From NCBI RefSeq assembly GCF_002310375.3, contig NZ_CP023315.3, forward strand, positions 1,860,001 through 1,924,000: DNA of 64,000 bases, written 5' to 3'. The DNA comes from Caulobacter vibrioides (GTDB taxonomy: Bacteria > Pseudomonadota > Alphaproteobacteria > Caulobacterales > Caulobacteraceae). The notes under the pieces were generated by a model, which worked only from the letters and a program-made list of their open reading frames with translations, did no database searches and was not told the origin of the DNA. Positions 22,362 through 32,500 of the stretch are shown here, in pieces (the first letter of the stretch is position 1; each line of letters opens with the position of its first letter). A program made the position numbers and the translations under genes.

Positions 22362-23717
22362 TCAGAACCGAAACTGCGCGAACAGGACAGCCAGATTGGC
22401 CCGTCGTCCGCCCAAGCCTCGCAGCGTCTCGCCCGCCGTCCGGTGAACCAGCTGGGCTTGGATCTTGAGGTTTCGGTTAACCTGCCAAGTTCCGTCCAGC
22501 TGCGCCGCGCCGCCGAGGCTCTTTGATCGATCTCCGCAAGTCGGCGCCAGTGCGGTGAGCGGCTGAAGGTAGATGGCGTCGGCGCGCGTTTGGCATCGAT
22601 GGGCGGTGTAGCTGGCTTCCAGGGCGACGGTTCTCGCAGGCGCCAAGCCCAGGCTCGCGCGCAAGGCGGTCAGGTTGCCCCAGCTAGTCAGGCCGGTTTC
22701 GTTGAAATAGGCGCCTTTGGGAAACATGGGGTTGAAGGTTTCAAGGCGCTGGTCCGTTGGATCGCTATCGCCGGAGCCAAGGTCAAGACGAAGTCCGAGC
22801 CGCGGTTTCCAGTGGTGATCCAGGGTGTAGCCGCCACCCGCCGAGGCGGCGAAGGCCCGGATCTGTCGGCCCGCGAACCGACCGTCCTGCGCTACGCCTT
22901 CGGCCTCATAGTCGATCGGACCACGGGACCCGGCCAGCCGTGCGCCCAGGCTGATGCGGCGCTCGTCGCCGGTGATCGCCCCAAACCGCGCGCCGTCGCG
23001 CTCCAGCCCCATGACATAGGCGTCGAGGTTGTCGTGCGGCGATAGCCGGGTCGCGACATAGAGCCCATAGAAGCGCTGGTTGCGGTTGCGCGTATCGTCA
23101 AAGGCGCCGGGCGAGAGAACGACGGGCTGGAGATGGAAGGCGTCGAGCTTCAGGTTTCTGATCGTGCGGGTGACGCGCGCGCCGTCGAAGCTTTGGCGGA
23201 CGTTCGGCCCTTCTCGGACGGCGACGAAGCGCTGGGTCGGGTTTAGCTGCAACTCCTGCCGGCCAAGCCGTAGTCGCCAGCCCGGGGCAGGCGTCAGGTC
23301 GACAAACAGCACTTGCGCGTCGACGCTGTCCCGATCGGTGGGGGCGGGCGCCGCGCGTTTGCCCAGGTCGCGGTGCAGCCCCAGTTCGCCATAGACCCGG
23401 ACGGCGGGCGCGAGGTGAAGGTCGCCGCTCAGCAGCAGGCGCCCCAGGGCGAAGGTGTCGGCCGTCTCGTTTCCGATCCCAAAGCGCGGCGCGCTCCCGG
23501 CGTCGACACGCAGGCGCGCCTCGCCGCCGAGGCCAAGATAGGCTGTATACCCCAAGGGGATGTAGCGCAGCCGATCGAGACCCGCCCGGTCGGCGGCGTT
23601 CCGGAGGTAGCTATAGTCCTCGTCGGCGCGGACGGACTTGAAGGCTGGGACCTCGTCCGCCCGGGCGGCCCCTGCGGTCGCCAGGATCGCTAACAGGACG
23701 GGCAGCGACGGCTTCAT
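22362..23717 (-). CDS. Alginate-export-family outer-membrane porin
   Basis: A 451-residue outer-membrane beta-barrel. The signal peptide is MKPSLPVLLAILATAGAARA (cleavage about residue 20), followed by a LRYIPLGYTAYLGLGGEARLR start typical of the alginate_exp (AlgE-like) family, alternating amphipathic strands, GRQELQLNPTQRFVAVREGP and a C-terminal strand ending FAQFRF with terminal Phe. Such proteins often act as anionic-substrate or small-molecule channels rather than alginate exporters. It is last in a leftward run; YoaK lies four bases upstream. No alginate biosynthesis genes are present, so the substrate is unknown. Confidence 0.85.
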   Translation of the reverse strand: MKPSLPVLLAILATAGAARADEVPAFKSVRADEDYSYLRNAADRAGLDRLRYIPLGYTAYLGLGGEARLRVDAGSAPRFGIGNETADTFALGRLLLSGDLHLAPAVRVYGELGLHRDLGKRAAPAPTDRDSVDAQVLFVDLTPAPGWRLRLGRQELQLNPTQRFVAVREGPNVRQSFDGARVTRTIRNLKLDAFHLQPVVLSPGAFDDTRNRNQRFYGLYVATRLSPHDNLDAYVMGLERDGARFGAITGDERRISLGARLAGSRGPIDYEAEGVAQDGRFAGRQIRAFAASAGGGYTLDHHWKPRLGLRLDLGSGDSDPTDQRLETFNPMFPKGAYFNETGLTSWGNLTALRASLGLAPARTVALEASYTAHRCQTRADAIYLQPLTALAPTCGDRSKSLGGAAQLDGTWQVNRNLKIQAQLVHRTAGETLRGLGGRRANLAVLFAQFRF

Positions 23718-23721
23718 GACC

Positions 23722-24408
23722 CTAACGGCGCAAGGCGTGCAGCACCGCCAGCAGCGCGACGACAGCGGCGCTGACCAGCAGGCTCCAGGGGCCGGCGATC
23801 AGAACCCCCACCGCACCGCCAACGGCGCCGAGGGCGAAGGCGGCCACCGGCGGCCAGGTCTTGACGATACGCGCCTTCAATAGCTCGTTCGGGCGTCCGC
23901 GTGCGACCACCAGATCGACCAGGTCGATCGCCACTTGGGTCACATTACCGGTCATCATGGTGGTGGGAGCCTGATCGGCGAACACCGCGCGGGCGCCGAC
24001 GTTCTGGGTCGCCATCGCCGCCACCCCGACGAGGCCCGCCAGCATGACGGAGGGTTCGTCGGCGCTCGCCGCAGGCAGGGCGCGCGCCGTCAACACCGCG
24101 AAAAGCAGAAGCAGTAGGGCCTGCAGTCCCAGGATCAGCGCCTCGCAAGGTTGGCTGTGCTGGCGGCGCCAGCGGATCAGCACGTAGGTCGCCGCTGCGG
24201 CGCATACGAACACCGGCAGGGCCAGGAGCTTGGTCGCCATCCCGCCCGTATCGCCGGCCAAGCTGACGCCCAGCATCACCATGTTGCCGGTCGCATGGAC
24301 GACGAAGAGCCCGAACAGCAGTACAAAGCCGACCACGTCGACATAGCCGCCGACAAACGCCATGGCGACGCCGGTCGATCCGGCCAGGGGCTTGCGGACC
24401 GCGCTCAT
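23722..24408 (-). CDS. YoaK/DUF1275 family integral membrane protein
   Basis: A 228-residue protein with about six hydrophobic segments and the DUF1275 hallmarks: GGYVDVVGFVLLFGLFVVHATGNMV near the N-terminus and TTMMTGNVTQVAIDL in the middle. Family function is unknown; a transporter-like role has been suggested. ATG 24408 overlaps the DoxX stop by ATGA, so it is translated as part of the leftward operon. It lies between DoxX and the porin gene. Confidence 0.85.
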   Translation of the reverse strand: MSAVRKPLAGSTGVAMAFVGGYVDVVGFVLLFGLFVVHATGNMVMLGVSLAGDTGGMATKLLALPVFVCAAAATYVLIRWRRQHSQPCEALILGLQALLLLLFAVLTARALPAASADEPSVMLAGLVGVAAMATQNVGARAVFADQAPTTMMTGNVTQVAIDLVDLVVARGRPNELLKARIVKTWPPVAAFALGAVGGAVGVLIAGPWSLLVSAAVVALLAVLHALRR

Positions 24409-24821
24409 GCCGCTCGCCCCTTCCCCGCCAGCCCGGCGGCGGGCATCAGACCGCCGATCAGGCCGATATGCTCGAGGAAGGTGTTTATGGCGTGGAAGCG
24501 GGCCGCAGGGTCCGCGATGGTCCAGTAGGGATGGGCGATCAGGGTGGCCAGGCCCGTGAACACGCCCAGCGCCCCCGCCGCCAGCCAGGCCCAGCGCCCG
24601 CTGATCAACAGGGCCGAGCCGATCAGCTGGACCGCGATGGTGGCGGCGACGAACAGCCCCGGCGGTTCAAGCCCAAGGCTGGCCGCCTCAGCCCGCGCAC
24701 CCGTCAGGTCCGCCAGTTTCCCCAGGCCGCTCCACGCGTAGGGCAGGGTCAGCAGCGTGCGGGCCGCCCAGCCGAAGGCGGGCGAGCGCAGCAGGACGGC
24801 GATGGGCGCGGGCGTTGTCAC
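24405..24821 (-). CDS. DoxX-like small membrane protein
   Basis: A 138-residue protein with four predicted membrane helices and the DoxX pattern: RTLLTLPYAWSGLGKLADL, then GLEPPGLFVAATIAVQLIGSALLI, FTGLATLIAHPYW and a final HIGLIGGLM helix. DoxX-family proteins accompany oxidoreductase or thiol-stress functions. It begins at GTG 24821, immediately after the amidohydrolase stop (one base gap), and overlaps YoaK. The initiator is chosen because no ATG precedes the first helix. Confidence 0.8.
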   Translation of the reverse strand: MTTPAPIAVLLRSPAFGWAARTLLTLPYAWSGLGKLADLTGARAEAASLGLEPPGLFVAATIAVQLIGSALLISGRWAWLAAGALGVFTGLATLIAHPYWTIADPAARFHAINTFLEHIGLIGGLMPAAGLAGKGRAA

Positions 24822-24822
24822 C

Positions 24823-26772
24823 TCACACCGCCCAGCAGCCGCAGCCCATCACGCCCCAGAAGGAACGCGCATCGGCGGTTGGGGCCTCAGCGCCCAGGGC
24901 GGCCGCGTGGTTGTGGCCATGGACGTTGCAGCTGCTCGCGCAGCCGCAGGCGCTGGCCAGCGCCCGGGCGTGGCCGCGCGAGCGATCCTGATAGCCGCCG
25001 AAGGTTCGCACCGGCGACCAGTCGGGCATGGGCGGCGGCAGCACCGGCGCCAGCTTACCAAAGTCACCTTCGCCATGGACCACCTTGCCGCCCAGCAGGG
25101 TCAGCACCGACGACAGGTGCGGGATCTCGGCCTCAGGCACGGTCAGGTAGTCGTCGCTCAGCACCGCCAGATCGGCCAGCTGGCCGACGGCGATCTGGCC
25201 CTTCTTGCCTTCCTCGTTCGAGAACCAGGTGTTGGCGGTGGTCCAGAGGCGCAGGGCCTCCTCGCGGTCGACGCGGTTGGCGGGGGGATAGAGGCGCGTG
25301 CCGCCCACGGTCTTGCCGGTCACCAGCCAGTTCAGCGAGACCCAGGGGTTGTAGCTAGCCACGCGGGTGGCGTCGGTGCCCGCGCCGACGGGGACGCCGG
25401 CCTTCAGCATCTTGGTGATCGGCGGCGTGGCCTCGGCGGCCTTGGCCCCGTAACGCTCCATGAAGTACTCGCCCTGGAAGGCCATCCGGTGCTGCACGGC
25501 GATGCCGCCGCCCAGGGCCGCGATCCGGTCGATATTCCGCTCACTGATCGTCTCGGCGTGGTCGAAGAACCAGTGCAGGCCGTCGAACGGCATGTCGCGG
25601 TTGACCTTCTCATAGACGTCCAGCGCCCGGCTGATCGTCTCGTCATAGGTCGCGTGCAGTCGCCAGGGCCAGCGGTTCTCCACGAGGTGACGGATGACCG
25701 GCTCGAGGTCGGTTTCCATGTTGGCCGGCATTTCAGGCCGCTCGACCCGGAAGTCCTCGAAGTCGGCGGCGCTGTACACCAGCATCTCGCCCGCGCCGTT
25801 GTGGCGATAGGTGTCGTCGCCCTGGCCCGGCTTCACCTGCTTGGACCAGCTCTGGAAGTCCGACAGCTCGGCCTTGGGCTTCTGGGTGAAGAGGTTGTAG
25901 CTGATGCGCAGGGTCAGCTGGTTGTCGGCGTGCAGCTTCTCGATGATCGCATAGTCGTCGGGATAGTTCTGGAAGCCGCCGCCAGCGTCGATCACGCCCG
26001 TAACGCCCAGGCGGTTCATCTCGCGCATGAAATGGCGGGTCGAGTTCAGCTGGTACTCGGGCGGCAGCTTGGGGCCCTTGGCCAGGGTGGCGTAGAGGAT
26101 CGTCGCGTTCGGCTGGGCCAGCAGCAGGCCCGTGGGCTCGCCCGAGGCGTCCCGCTGGATCTCGCCGCCGGGCGGATTGGGCGTGTCCTTGGTGTAGCCG
26201 ACCGCGCGCAGGGCGGCGCGGTTCAGCAGCGCGCGGTCATAGAGGTGCAGGATGAACACCGGCGTCTCGGGCGCGGCGGCGTTGATCTCGTCCAGGGTCG
26301 GCAGGCGCTTTTCGGCGAACTGGTGCTCGGTGAAGCCGCCGACCACGCGCACCCACTGGGGCGGCGGGGTGTTGGCGGCCTGCTTCTTCAGCATGGCCAT
26401 GGCGTCGGCCAGGGTCGGCACGCCGTCCCAGCGCAGCTCCATATTGTAGTTCAGCCCGCCCCGGATGATGTGCATGTGGCTGTCGATCAGGCCGGGGATG
26501 ACCCGGCGGCCCTTCAGATCGATGATCGTGGGGTTCGGGCCTGCGGCGGCGCGGACCTCGCGTTCCTCGCCGACGGCGGCGAACTTGCCGTCGCGGATCA
26601 GGGCGGCGTCGGCGCGCGGATTGCTCCGGTCGAGGGTGGTGAACTTGCCGCCGATGAGCAGCAGATCGGCTTGGTCTGACATGGGGCCGGGCCTCCGGGG
26701 ATCAGCGAAGAGGGACGAGGGGAGAAGCGCGCCGCCCAGGGCCAGCGCCTGTCGGCGACTGAGGGGCGTCAT
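24823..26772 (-). CDS. Tat-exported YtcJ-family amidohydrolase with Cys/His-rich tail
   Basis: A 649-residue metal-dependent amidohydrolase (amidohydrolase 3 / YtcJ group). N-terminus TPLSRRQALALGGALL is a twin-arginine signal. The metal-site start IPGLIDSHMHIIRGG has the HxH motif; GAGTDATRVASYNPW lies on the C-terminal side of the barrel with the metal-ligand Asp. The family is large and substrates vary (N-acyl amino acids, amides, thioamides). An unusual tail of about 40 residues carries ACGCASSC, HGHNH and MGCGCW. ATG 26772 overlaps XapX by four bases; an internal ATG (MSDQADLLL) would drop the signal. Confidence 0.88.
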   Translation of the reverse strand: MTPLSRRQALALGGALLPSSLFADPRRPGPMSDQADLLLIGGKFTTLDRSNPRADAALIRDGKFAAVGEEREVRAAAGPNPTIIDLKGRRVIPGLIDSHMHIIRGGLNYNMELRWDGVPTLADAMAMLKKQAANTPPPQWVRVVGGFTEHQFAEKRLPTLDEINAAAPETPVFILHLYDRALLNRAALRAVGYTKDTPNPPGGEIQRDASGEPTGLLLAQPNATILYATLAKGPKLPPEYQLNSTRHFMREMNRLGVTGVIDAGGGFQNYPDDYAIIEKLHADNQLTLRISYNLFTQKPKAELSDFQSWSKQVKPGQGDDTYRHNGAGEMLVYSAADFEDFRVERPEMPANMETDLEPVIRHLVENRWPWRLHATYDETISRALDVYEKVNRDMPFDGLHWFFDHAETISERNIDRIAALGGGIAVQHRMAFQGEYFMERYGAKAAEATPPITKMLKAGVPVGAGTDATRVASYNPWVSLNWLVTGKTVGGTRLYPPANRVDREEALRLWTTANTWFSNEEGKKGQIAVGQLADLAVLSDDYLTVPEAEIPHLSSVLTLLGGKVVHGEGDFGKLAPVLPPPMPDWSPVRTFGGYQDRSRGHARALASACGCASSCNVHGHNHAAALGAEAPTADARSFWGVMGCGCWAV

Positions 26773-27026
26773 GCCTGGCCCTCGGGGTCCTTGGTCACGG
26801 CCTGCGGGCCGAGCACCTGGCCGGCGCACTCCGGCGTCTTGAGGTAGGCGCTCACCGGGGCCTTGGTCAGCAGGCGCTTGGCGATCGGCACGGCCTGTTC
26901 GCCCAGCAACATGCCCAGAAGGCCCAGCAGCGCTATGGCCGGCGGCGCGGGAGAGCGCACGTTGATCAGCGCGTAGATGACCCCCACCAGGAGGCCGGCG
27001 CCGATCGAAAGCAGATAGGGTTTCAT
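26769..27026 (-). CDS. XapX-domain small membrane protein
   Basis: An 85-residue protein with two membrane helices: MKPYLLSIGAGLLVGVIYAL, then PAPPAIALLGLLGMLLGEQ, the XapX pattern. The C-terminus is a soluble tail with a lone Cys. GGAGG precedes ATG 27026 by 5 bases. It is encoded between the YcaC-like hydrolase (50 bases upstream) and the amidohydrolase (overlapping). XapX proteins are of unknown function but are frequent next to YcaC/isochorismatase-type and amidohydrolase genes. Confidence 0.8.
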   Translation of the reverse strand: MKPYLLSIGAGLLVGVIYALINVRSPAPPAIALLGLLGMLLGEQAVPIAKRLLTKAPVSAYLKTPECAGQVLGPQAVTKDPEGQA

Positions 27027-27076
27027 GACGGCCTCCAGGGGAAACGGGCGAGGCGCGAGGGCCTCGCCCCTGTGGA

Positions 27077-27733
27077 TCAGTGGCCTTCCGAGGCGCCGAA
27101 CATCGTCTTGGCGTAGGTGATGCCAAGGCCGTAGGCGCCGCCGAACTGCTTGGCCACGCCGGTGGTCAGCTCGTAGGTCTCGCCCCGGGCCCAGTCGCGC
27201 TGCATTTCCAGCAGGTACTGGAGCGCGGTGATCGGCTGGGCGCCGGCCTGGACCATGCGCGTCACCGCGCGCTCGTGAGCCTCGGTGGAGATGTCGCCGC
27301 AGGCGTCAGTGATCACGAAGACCTCGAAGCCTTGGTCGAGCGCCGACAGCGCCGGGCCGACGATGCAGACGCTGGTCCAAAGACCCGCCAGCACGATGCG
27401 CGACTTGCCAATGGCATTGACCTCGTCAATCACGGCCTGGTCTTCCCAGGTGTTCATCGAGGTGCGGTCCAGCAGGGCCTTGCCCGGGAAGGGGGCGGTG
27501 ACTTCCGAGAACATCGGGCCCGAGAAGCTCTTCTCGGCGACCGTCGTCAGGATGGTCGAGGCGCCAAAGCCGGCGGCGGCGCTGGCGACGAGGGCGGCGT
27601 TGGTGCGCAGCAGGCTGGCGTCGATCGACTTGGTCGCGAAGGCCATCTGCGATTGGAAGTCGATCATGATCAGGGTGTGATCGGTCGGCGTCAGGAGGCG
27701 TGCGCCGGGCGCGGCCTTGGCTTGAAGCGTCAT
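27077..27733 (-). CDS. Isochorismatase-superfamily cysteine hydrolase (YcaC-like)
   Basis: A 218-residue cysteine hydrolase. Catalytic Asp is in LIMIDFQSQM, the Lys is in the AEKS region, and the nucleophile Cys is in GLWTSVCIVG. The fold's VITDACGDIS and an Arg-rich helix follow. YcaC-like proteins form octameric rings with unknown natural substrate. ATG 27733 (AAGGA upstream) is chosen; a longer in-frame start at 27856 lies inside a palindromic element and is less likely. It has its own candidate regulatory site at 27827-27856. Confidence 0.88.
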   Translation of the reverse strand: MTLQAKAAPGARLLTPTDHTLIMIDFQSQMAFATKSIDASLLRTNAALVASAAAGFGASTILTTVAEKSFSGPMFSEVTAPFPGKALLDRTSMNTWEDQAVIDEVNAIGKSRIVLAGLWTSVCIVGPALSALDQGFEVFVITDACGDISTEAHERAVTRMVQAGAQPITALQYLLEMQRDWARGETYELTTGVAKQFGGAYGLGITYAKTMFGASEGH

Positions 27734-27826
27734 GAGCGGGGTCCTTATTGTGTCAGCGGGCCGAGCGCCGGCCGCCGTGGTTGCTGTCTGATGGGGGGAC
27801 TGTGCCGGTCGGGCGTCGGCGCATAA

Positions 27827-27856
27827 ATGGAAATGAATGAAATTCATTGTTTCCAT
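27827..27856 (-). promoter_or_regulatory. Nested inverted repeat upstream of the YcaC-like gene (operator candidate)
   Basis: Arms ATGGAAA (27827-27833) and TTTCCAT (27850-27856) are perfect inverted repeats, and inside them TGAAT-GAA-ATTCA (27834-27846) is another. This island is conspicuously A/T-rich in a GC-rich chromosome and lies 94 bases before the YcaC-like start, suitable for a dimeric regulator such as the FixJ-like protein at 34134-34772. It is not tested and could be chance. Confidence 0.45.
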
Positions 27857-28045
27857 AAGTGCGCCCTTCTTCGGCGCTTGGTTCGTCGACCGGCGTCAGG
27901 ATTTCGAGCCAGCCGAACGCCACGCCTTCGGGCGTACGCACGGTCACCAGGTCCAGAGGGCTCCAGGAACCGCCGCCACACGTGCCGGCGTGGCGTCGCG
28001 GATTGGCTTGCTTCGCTTCACGCATGACGGCGGTCCCAAAGGTTC

Positions 28046-29041
28046 CTAGGCCTTGAAGAACGCCAGGAGGTCGGCGTTGATCACTTCGGGGTGGGTGGTG
28101 GCCATGCCGTGGGGCAGGCCCGGATAGGTCTTCAGCGTGCCCTTCTTGACCAGCTTGATGGCCAGGTGGGCGCTGTCGGCGATGGGGACGATCTGGTCGT
28201 CTTCGCCGTGCATGATCAGGACAGGGATATCGACCGTCTTCAGATCGTCGGTGAAGTCGGTTTCCGAGAAGGCCTTGATGCAGTCGTAGTGGGCCTTGGC
28301 GCCGCCCATCATGCCCTGACGCCACCAGTTATCGATCTGGCCCTGGCAGACCTTGGCGCCCGGACGGTTGAAGCCGAAGAACGGGCCTTCGGGGATGTCG
28401 CGGAAGAACTGGGCGCGGTTGGCCAGCAGGGCGGCGCGGAAACCATCGAACACTTCCATCGGCAAGCCGCCGGGATTGGCCGGGGTCTTCAGCATGATCG
28501 GCGGCACCGCGCCCACCAGCACGACCTTGGCGACGCGGCCGGGCTTGGCGCGGGCGGCGTAGTGGATGGCCTCGCCGCCACCGGTCGAGTGGCCGACGTG
28601 GAAGGCGTTCTTCAGGTCCAGGTGATCGGTCAGGGCGATGACGTCGGCGGCGTAGGTGTCCATCTCGTTGCCGCTGTCGGTCTGGGTCGAGCGACCGTGG
28701 CCCCGGCGGTCATGGGCGATGACGCGGTAGCCCTTCAGCAGAAAGAACATCATCTGGGCGTCCCAGTCGTCCGACGACAGCGGCCAGCCGTGGTGGAAGA
28801 CGATCGGCTGGGCGCTCTTGGGACCCCAGTCCTTGTAGAAGATCTGGACGCCGTCCTTGGTGGTGACGAAACCGCTGCTCATGGTGGAAGATCCTTTGGA
28901 GGGTTGGGATGGGGCGGCCTTGGCCGAGGCGGGAAGGGCGGGAAGCAGGGACGGCGCGGCGCTGATCGCGGCCAGGCTCAGGCCCGTGGCGAGGACGCCG
29001 CGACGCGAGGCTTGGGCGCTGTCGAACTCTTTGTTGCTCAT
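28046..29041 (-). CDS. Tat-exported alpha/beta hydrolase, non-heme chloroperoxidase-like
   Basis: A 331-residue alpha/beta hydrolase with a twin-arginine signal ([20 protein letters not shown]). Catalytic residues: the nucleophile Ser in [10 protein letters not shown], the acid Asp in [11 protein letters not shown] and the His in [10 protein letters not shown]. The oxyanion region is [12 protein letters not shown], typical of the non-heme chloroperoxidase/bromoperoxidase subfamily (esterase/perhydrolase). ATG 29041 has GGGGA eight bases upstream. It is the first gene of the leftward cluster, divergent from the histidine kinase gene. It is probably periplasmic and may act on the same compounds as the amidohydrolase (inference). 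Confidence 0.88.
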   Translation of the reverse strand: MSNKEFDSAQASRRGVLATGLSLAAISAAPSLLPALPASAKAAPSQPSKGSSTMSSGFVTTKDGVQIFYKDWGPKSAQPIVFHHGWPLSSDDWDAQMMFFLLKGYRVIAHDRRGHGRSTQTDSGNEMDTYAADVIALTDHLDLKNAFHVGHSTGGGEAIHYAARAKPGRVAKVVLVGAVPPIMLKTPANPGGLPMEVFDGFRAALLANRAQFFRDIPEGPFFGFNRPGAKVCQGQIDNWWRQGMMGGAKAHYDCIKAFSETDFTDDLKTVDIPVLIMHGEDDQIVPIADSAHLAIKLVKKGTLKTYPGLPHGMATTHPEVINADLLAFFKA

Positions 29042-29573
29042 TGAGAAATCCCCTTTGCGGTCGGCTGTCGGCTTCCGCAGCGACCGAAGACGGAAATCGG
29101 CTTTTCGGGGCGTTCCGTCTTGGCGCTTCTTTCGCGCAATTGAACGGACCGCGCGGAGACCTGGGACGAGGCGCGGTTCAGCGCGACGGGCTGGGCTCGC
29201 CGCGTCGCCGCGAGCCAAAGTGTGGTTGGTCGCGCTGTTGGTCAGAGGTGAAGGCTCGGCGCTTTCGTTTCCGCTTTCCGGCGCCCGACTGGCTGTTTTC
29301 CGCCCAGTTGCGTTTCGGCGGAACGCCTGGGGGGCGGGGCGCCTTGCGGCCGGGCGATCCTTGCTCTACGCCCCGATCTGGGTACACGCGATCGCGCAAC
29401 CGAACGGCAAGCGCTGCGGACGCTAGACGTCGCCGCAAGTCGGGTCGGTTTCGATGTGGGTCGCAGAGATTGGTTGTGACTTGGCGAGCTTGGACGGCAT
29501 GGATCGAGACGAGCCAAACACTGACTTCGCGCCGACTTGGGCGAGCCAGCCGCCTGTCTCTGGGGCCGTTTAG
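29042..29573. promoter_or_regulatory. Divergent promoter region between the hydrolase and kinase genes, no gene seen
   Basis: About 530 bases separate the two divergent starts. It has no convincing frame, repeat or palindrome. It should carry promoters for both directions. Confidence 0.4.
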
Positions 29574-32500
29574 ATGACGCCTCACAGTTCAAAACGTCTG
29601 TTTGGCCGGCTCCGTGAAACCGCAATCCTCGTGGACGCCTTCAACCGGGTTTTCGCGAGCGGCCGCTCCGAACTGGTCTTGATTTCCGGCGTTCCTGGGA
29701 TCGGCAAGTCGGCGCTGGCCCACCGCGTTCGCGCCTTGATCGCGCAGGAACATTCCCGCTTCGCCTTCGGCAAGTGCGAGACTCTGCAGGACGGCGTGAC
29801 CCTGGCGGCGCTTGTTCAGGCCGTGCGGATGTTGATCGCCGACGTCCTGGGCGAGGGCGACGACACGCTCGACGCCGTCCGCGCGAGGCTTCTATCCACC
29901 CTGGGCGCCCATGGGCGACCGCTTCTGGACCTGGCGCCGGAAGCGGAGGTGCTGACCGGTCGGCCGCCGAGGGGGCGGGATGTGCCGCCGGCGCTCGCTC
30001 AGGCCCGCCTGCAGCGCTGCTTTACGGCGATGTTCGAGGCTTTCGCTGCGCCCGGGCGCCCTCTGATCCTGCTTGTCGACGACGTCCAATGGGCCGATCC
30101 CGCGACACTCGACGTGCTCCTGGCTCTGGCCGAAACGCCCCCTCAGAATGTGCTGATCGTGCTGACTCTCCGCAGCTCGGAGGCCGGTGCGAACCCGCAC
30201 AAGGATGACTGGCTGGCGCGGTTGAGGGCGACGCCTTTGCCGATGACGGAGATCGGTCTCGAGCCGCTTTCAGTCGCGGACACCGTTGAAGTCCTGGCGC
30301 AATTTGGCCGCGAGGGCGTGTCGCGGGACGAGATGACCCGGCAGGCGAGCGCCCTACACGCGCGGACGCAAGGCAACCCCTTCTTCATCGAGCAGCTTCT
30401 GCGTTCGGAGGTCGCCGACTCAGAGGCCGCCGAAGTCGCGGCGATCGGGTCGACGCTGGGAACCAGCCGGCCTGGAGACGTGCGGTCTTTCATGACCGAG
30501 AAGCTCCAGAATCTGCAGCCCGCCCAGCGGGCCGTCGTCGCGGCTCTGGATATTGCGGGCGGCCATGCGGAGCTGACCTTGCTGGCCGCGCTCGCCCGGC
30601 GCACGGCGGATGGGCTCCAGGCCGCCGTCCAGAGTCTGGTGGAGCAGGGTCTCCTTCGGCCGGTGGAACATGGCTACGGCTTCTCCCATGATCGCGTCCA
30701 GGAAGCCGCGCGTCTGCTGACGCCCGTCGCTGATCGGCCCGCCCAGTACGCCCGCGCCGCGCGGCTGATGCTGGCGTTCGGCTCGACGGACAGGCCCGGC
30801 GAGCTCTTGCGGGTCGCCGGCCTGATCCTGAAGGCTGTCGATGGCGACACTGTGGACCATCTGCGGAGCGGGACCCGCCTGCGGTTCGCCACGACCCTGC
30901 GCCGTGCGGCCGAACTGGCGACCACCAGCGGGTCTCTGGAGCAGGCGGCCGCCTATATCGACGCCGCCGACGCCCTCTTGAAGCCAAGCTGGTGGAAAGA
31001 TCACCTCGGCCTGGTCCAGGCGATCAAGCAGGTCAGCGCGACCAGTCTGATGACGCGAGGGCGGATCAACGACGCAGAGGCCGGGCTGGCCGAGCTTCTG
31101 GCGCATGATCTGGACCCGTTGGGCCAGGCCGAAACCTATAGGCTGCTGGCTATACTCCGGACGGTCCAGTCGGACTATGACGGCGCCATCGGCGCCGCGC
31201 TGAGTGGCCTGGAGCTGCTGGGACACAGGCTTGAACGCTGGCCAACCGAGCAGGTCTGCCGCGACGCTGCGGAGCGAATCCGCGCGATGATGGGGGACCG
31301 CCCCGACACGGCCTTCGCTGAACGTCCATTGAGCGACAATCCCGCGTCGGCTTTGTCCACCTCGCTGCTCTCGACGCTGATCGTGGCGACCTTTTCGGGT
31401 GATCGTCTGCTCTTCACCCACGTGGCCAAGATCGTGGAGCTGACCCTCGCCGAGGGCATCTCGTCGAACAGCGCCTATGGTCTGGCCTGGTACGGCGTGA
31501 TGATCGCCCACCTCTATGATCGCCACGAGGACGGCTTCGCCTATGTCCAGACGGCGCTCGAACTGGTTGATCGCCATGGCTTTGAAGGTCCGCGCACCGC
31601 GACGCTGATCGCCATGGACCAACTGAGCCCCTGGACCCAGCCGTTTCGCTACGCCTTGGAGCGTGTCCACGACGCCATCGCTGCGGCCAAGGCCGCCGGC
31701 GATCTGGCGATGAGCTGCTATGCGCGCAATCATCTTGTCTCAGACCTGATCCAGATGGGCCGGCCGCTCGACGCCGTGGAAAAGGACGCGCGACAAGGTG
31801 TCGAGTTCGCGCGCCGGCTAGGCTTTCGCGACATCGAGATTCTCATCCAGGCCCAGCACGACTTCATCCGTCGCATGCAGCTTGGCGACGCGACGGAGCC
31901 GCGCGAGGAGACCGATACGGTGGTGTCGGCCTCAACCGCGTGCTGGCTCAAGCTCTACGATGGCGTGGCCGCCTATTGGTTTGGGGATTACGCGCACGCG
32001 GCCAAGGCCCTCGCGGAGGCTGACGCCCTGGCCTGGTCGCTGCCGGCCCATATCGATCTGGCCTATCTGACGCTGTTCAGCGCGCTGAACGCCGCGCGCC
32101 ACGAAGACGCCGAACAGGCGCTGGTCGCCATCCGGCCGCTGTACGCAAAGCTGTCCCTGTGGCGGTCGCGTAATCGCGAAACCTTCGAACATCGCCTGCT
32201 GATGGTCGAGGCGGAGGTGGCGCGCCTGCGCGGCGAACCTCTGCAAGCCCTGCGGCTGCTTGACGAGGCGATCGCCGCTTCGGGCGATTTCGGACATGAG
32301 CGGGCGCTGGCGGAGGAACTGGCCGGCGATCTCTGCCAGCAAGAGGGGCTCGCCCTTCTGGCGGGGCGTTACTACGCCGCCGCGCAATATGACTACGCGG
32401 CCTGGGGCGCGGAGGCCAAGACGGCCATCCTTAAGGCTAAGGCTGCAGCCTCTGGCGGTGTGGCGCGCGGCCCCTCGGATCTGACGGCCATTCTCGCTTC

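Noticed and set aside
27753-28025. Possible 90-codon leftward gene between the YcaC-like and alpha/beta hydrolase genes, with a coding-like central part (LDLVTVRTPEGVAFGWLEIL).
   Set aside because: It runs through the A/T-rich inverted repeat at 27827-27856, has no recognised domain and ends in low-complexity sequence. A small real gene in its first half cannot be excluded.
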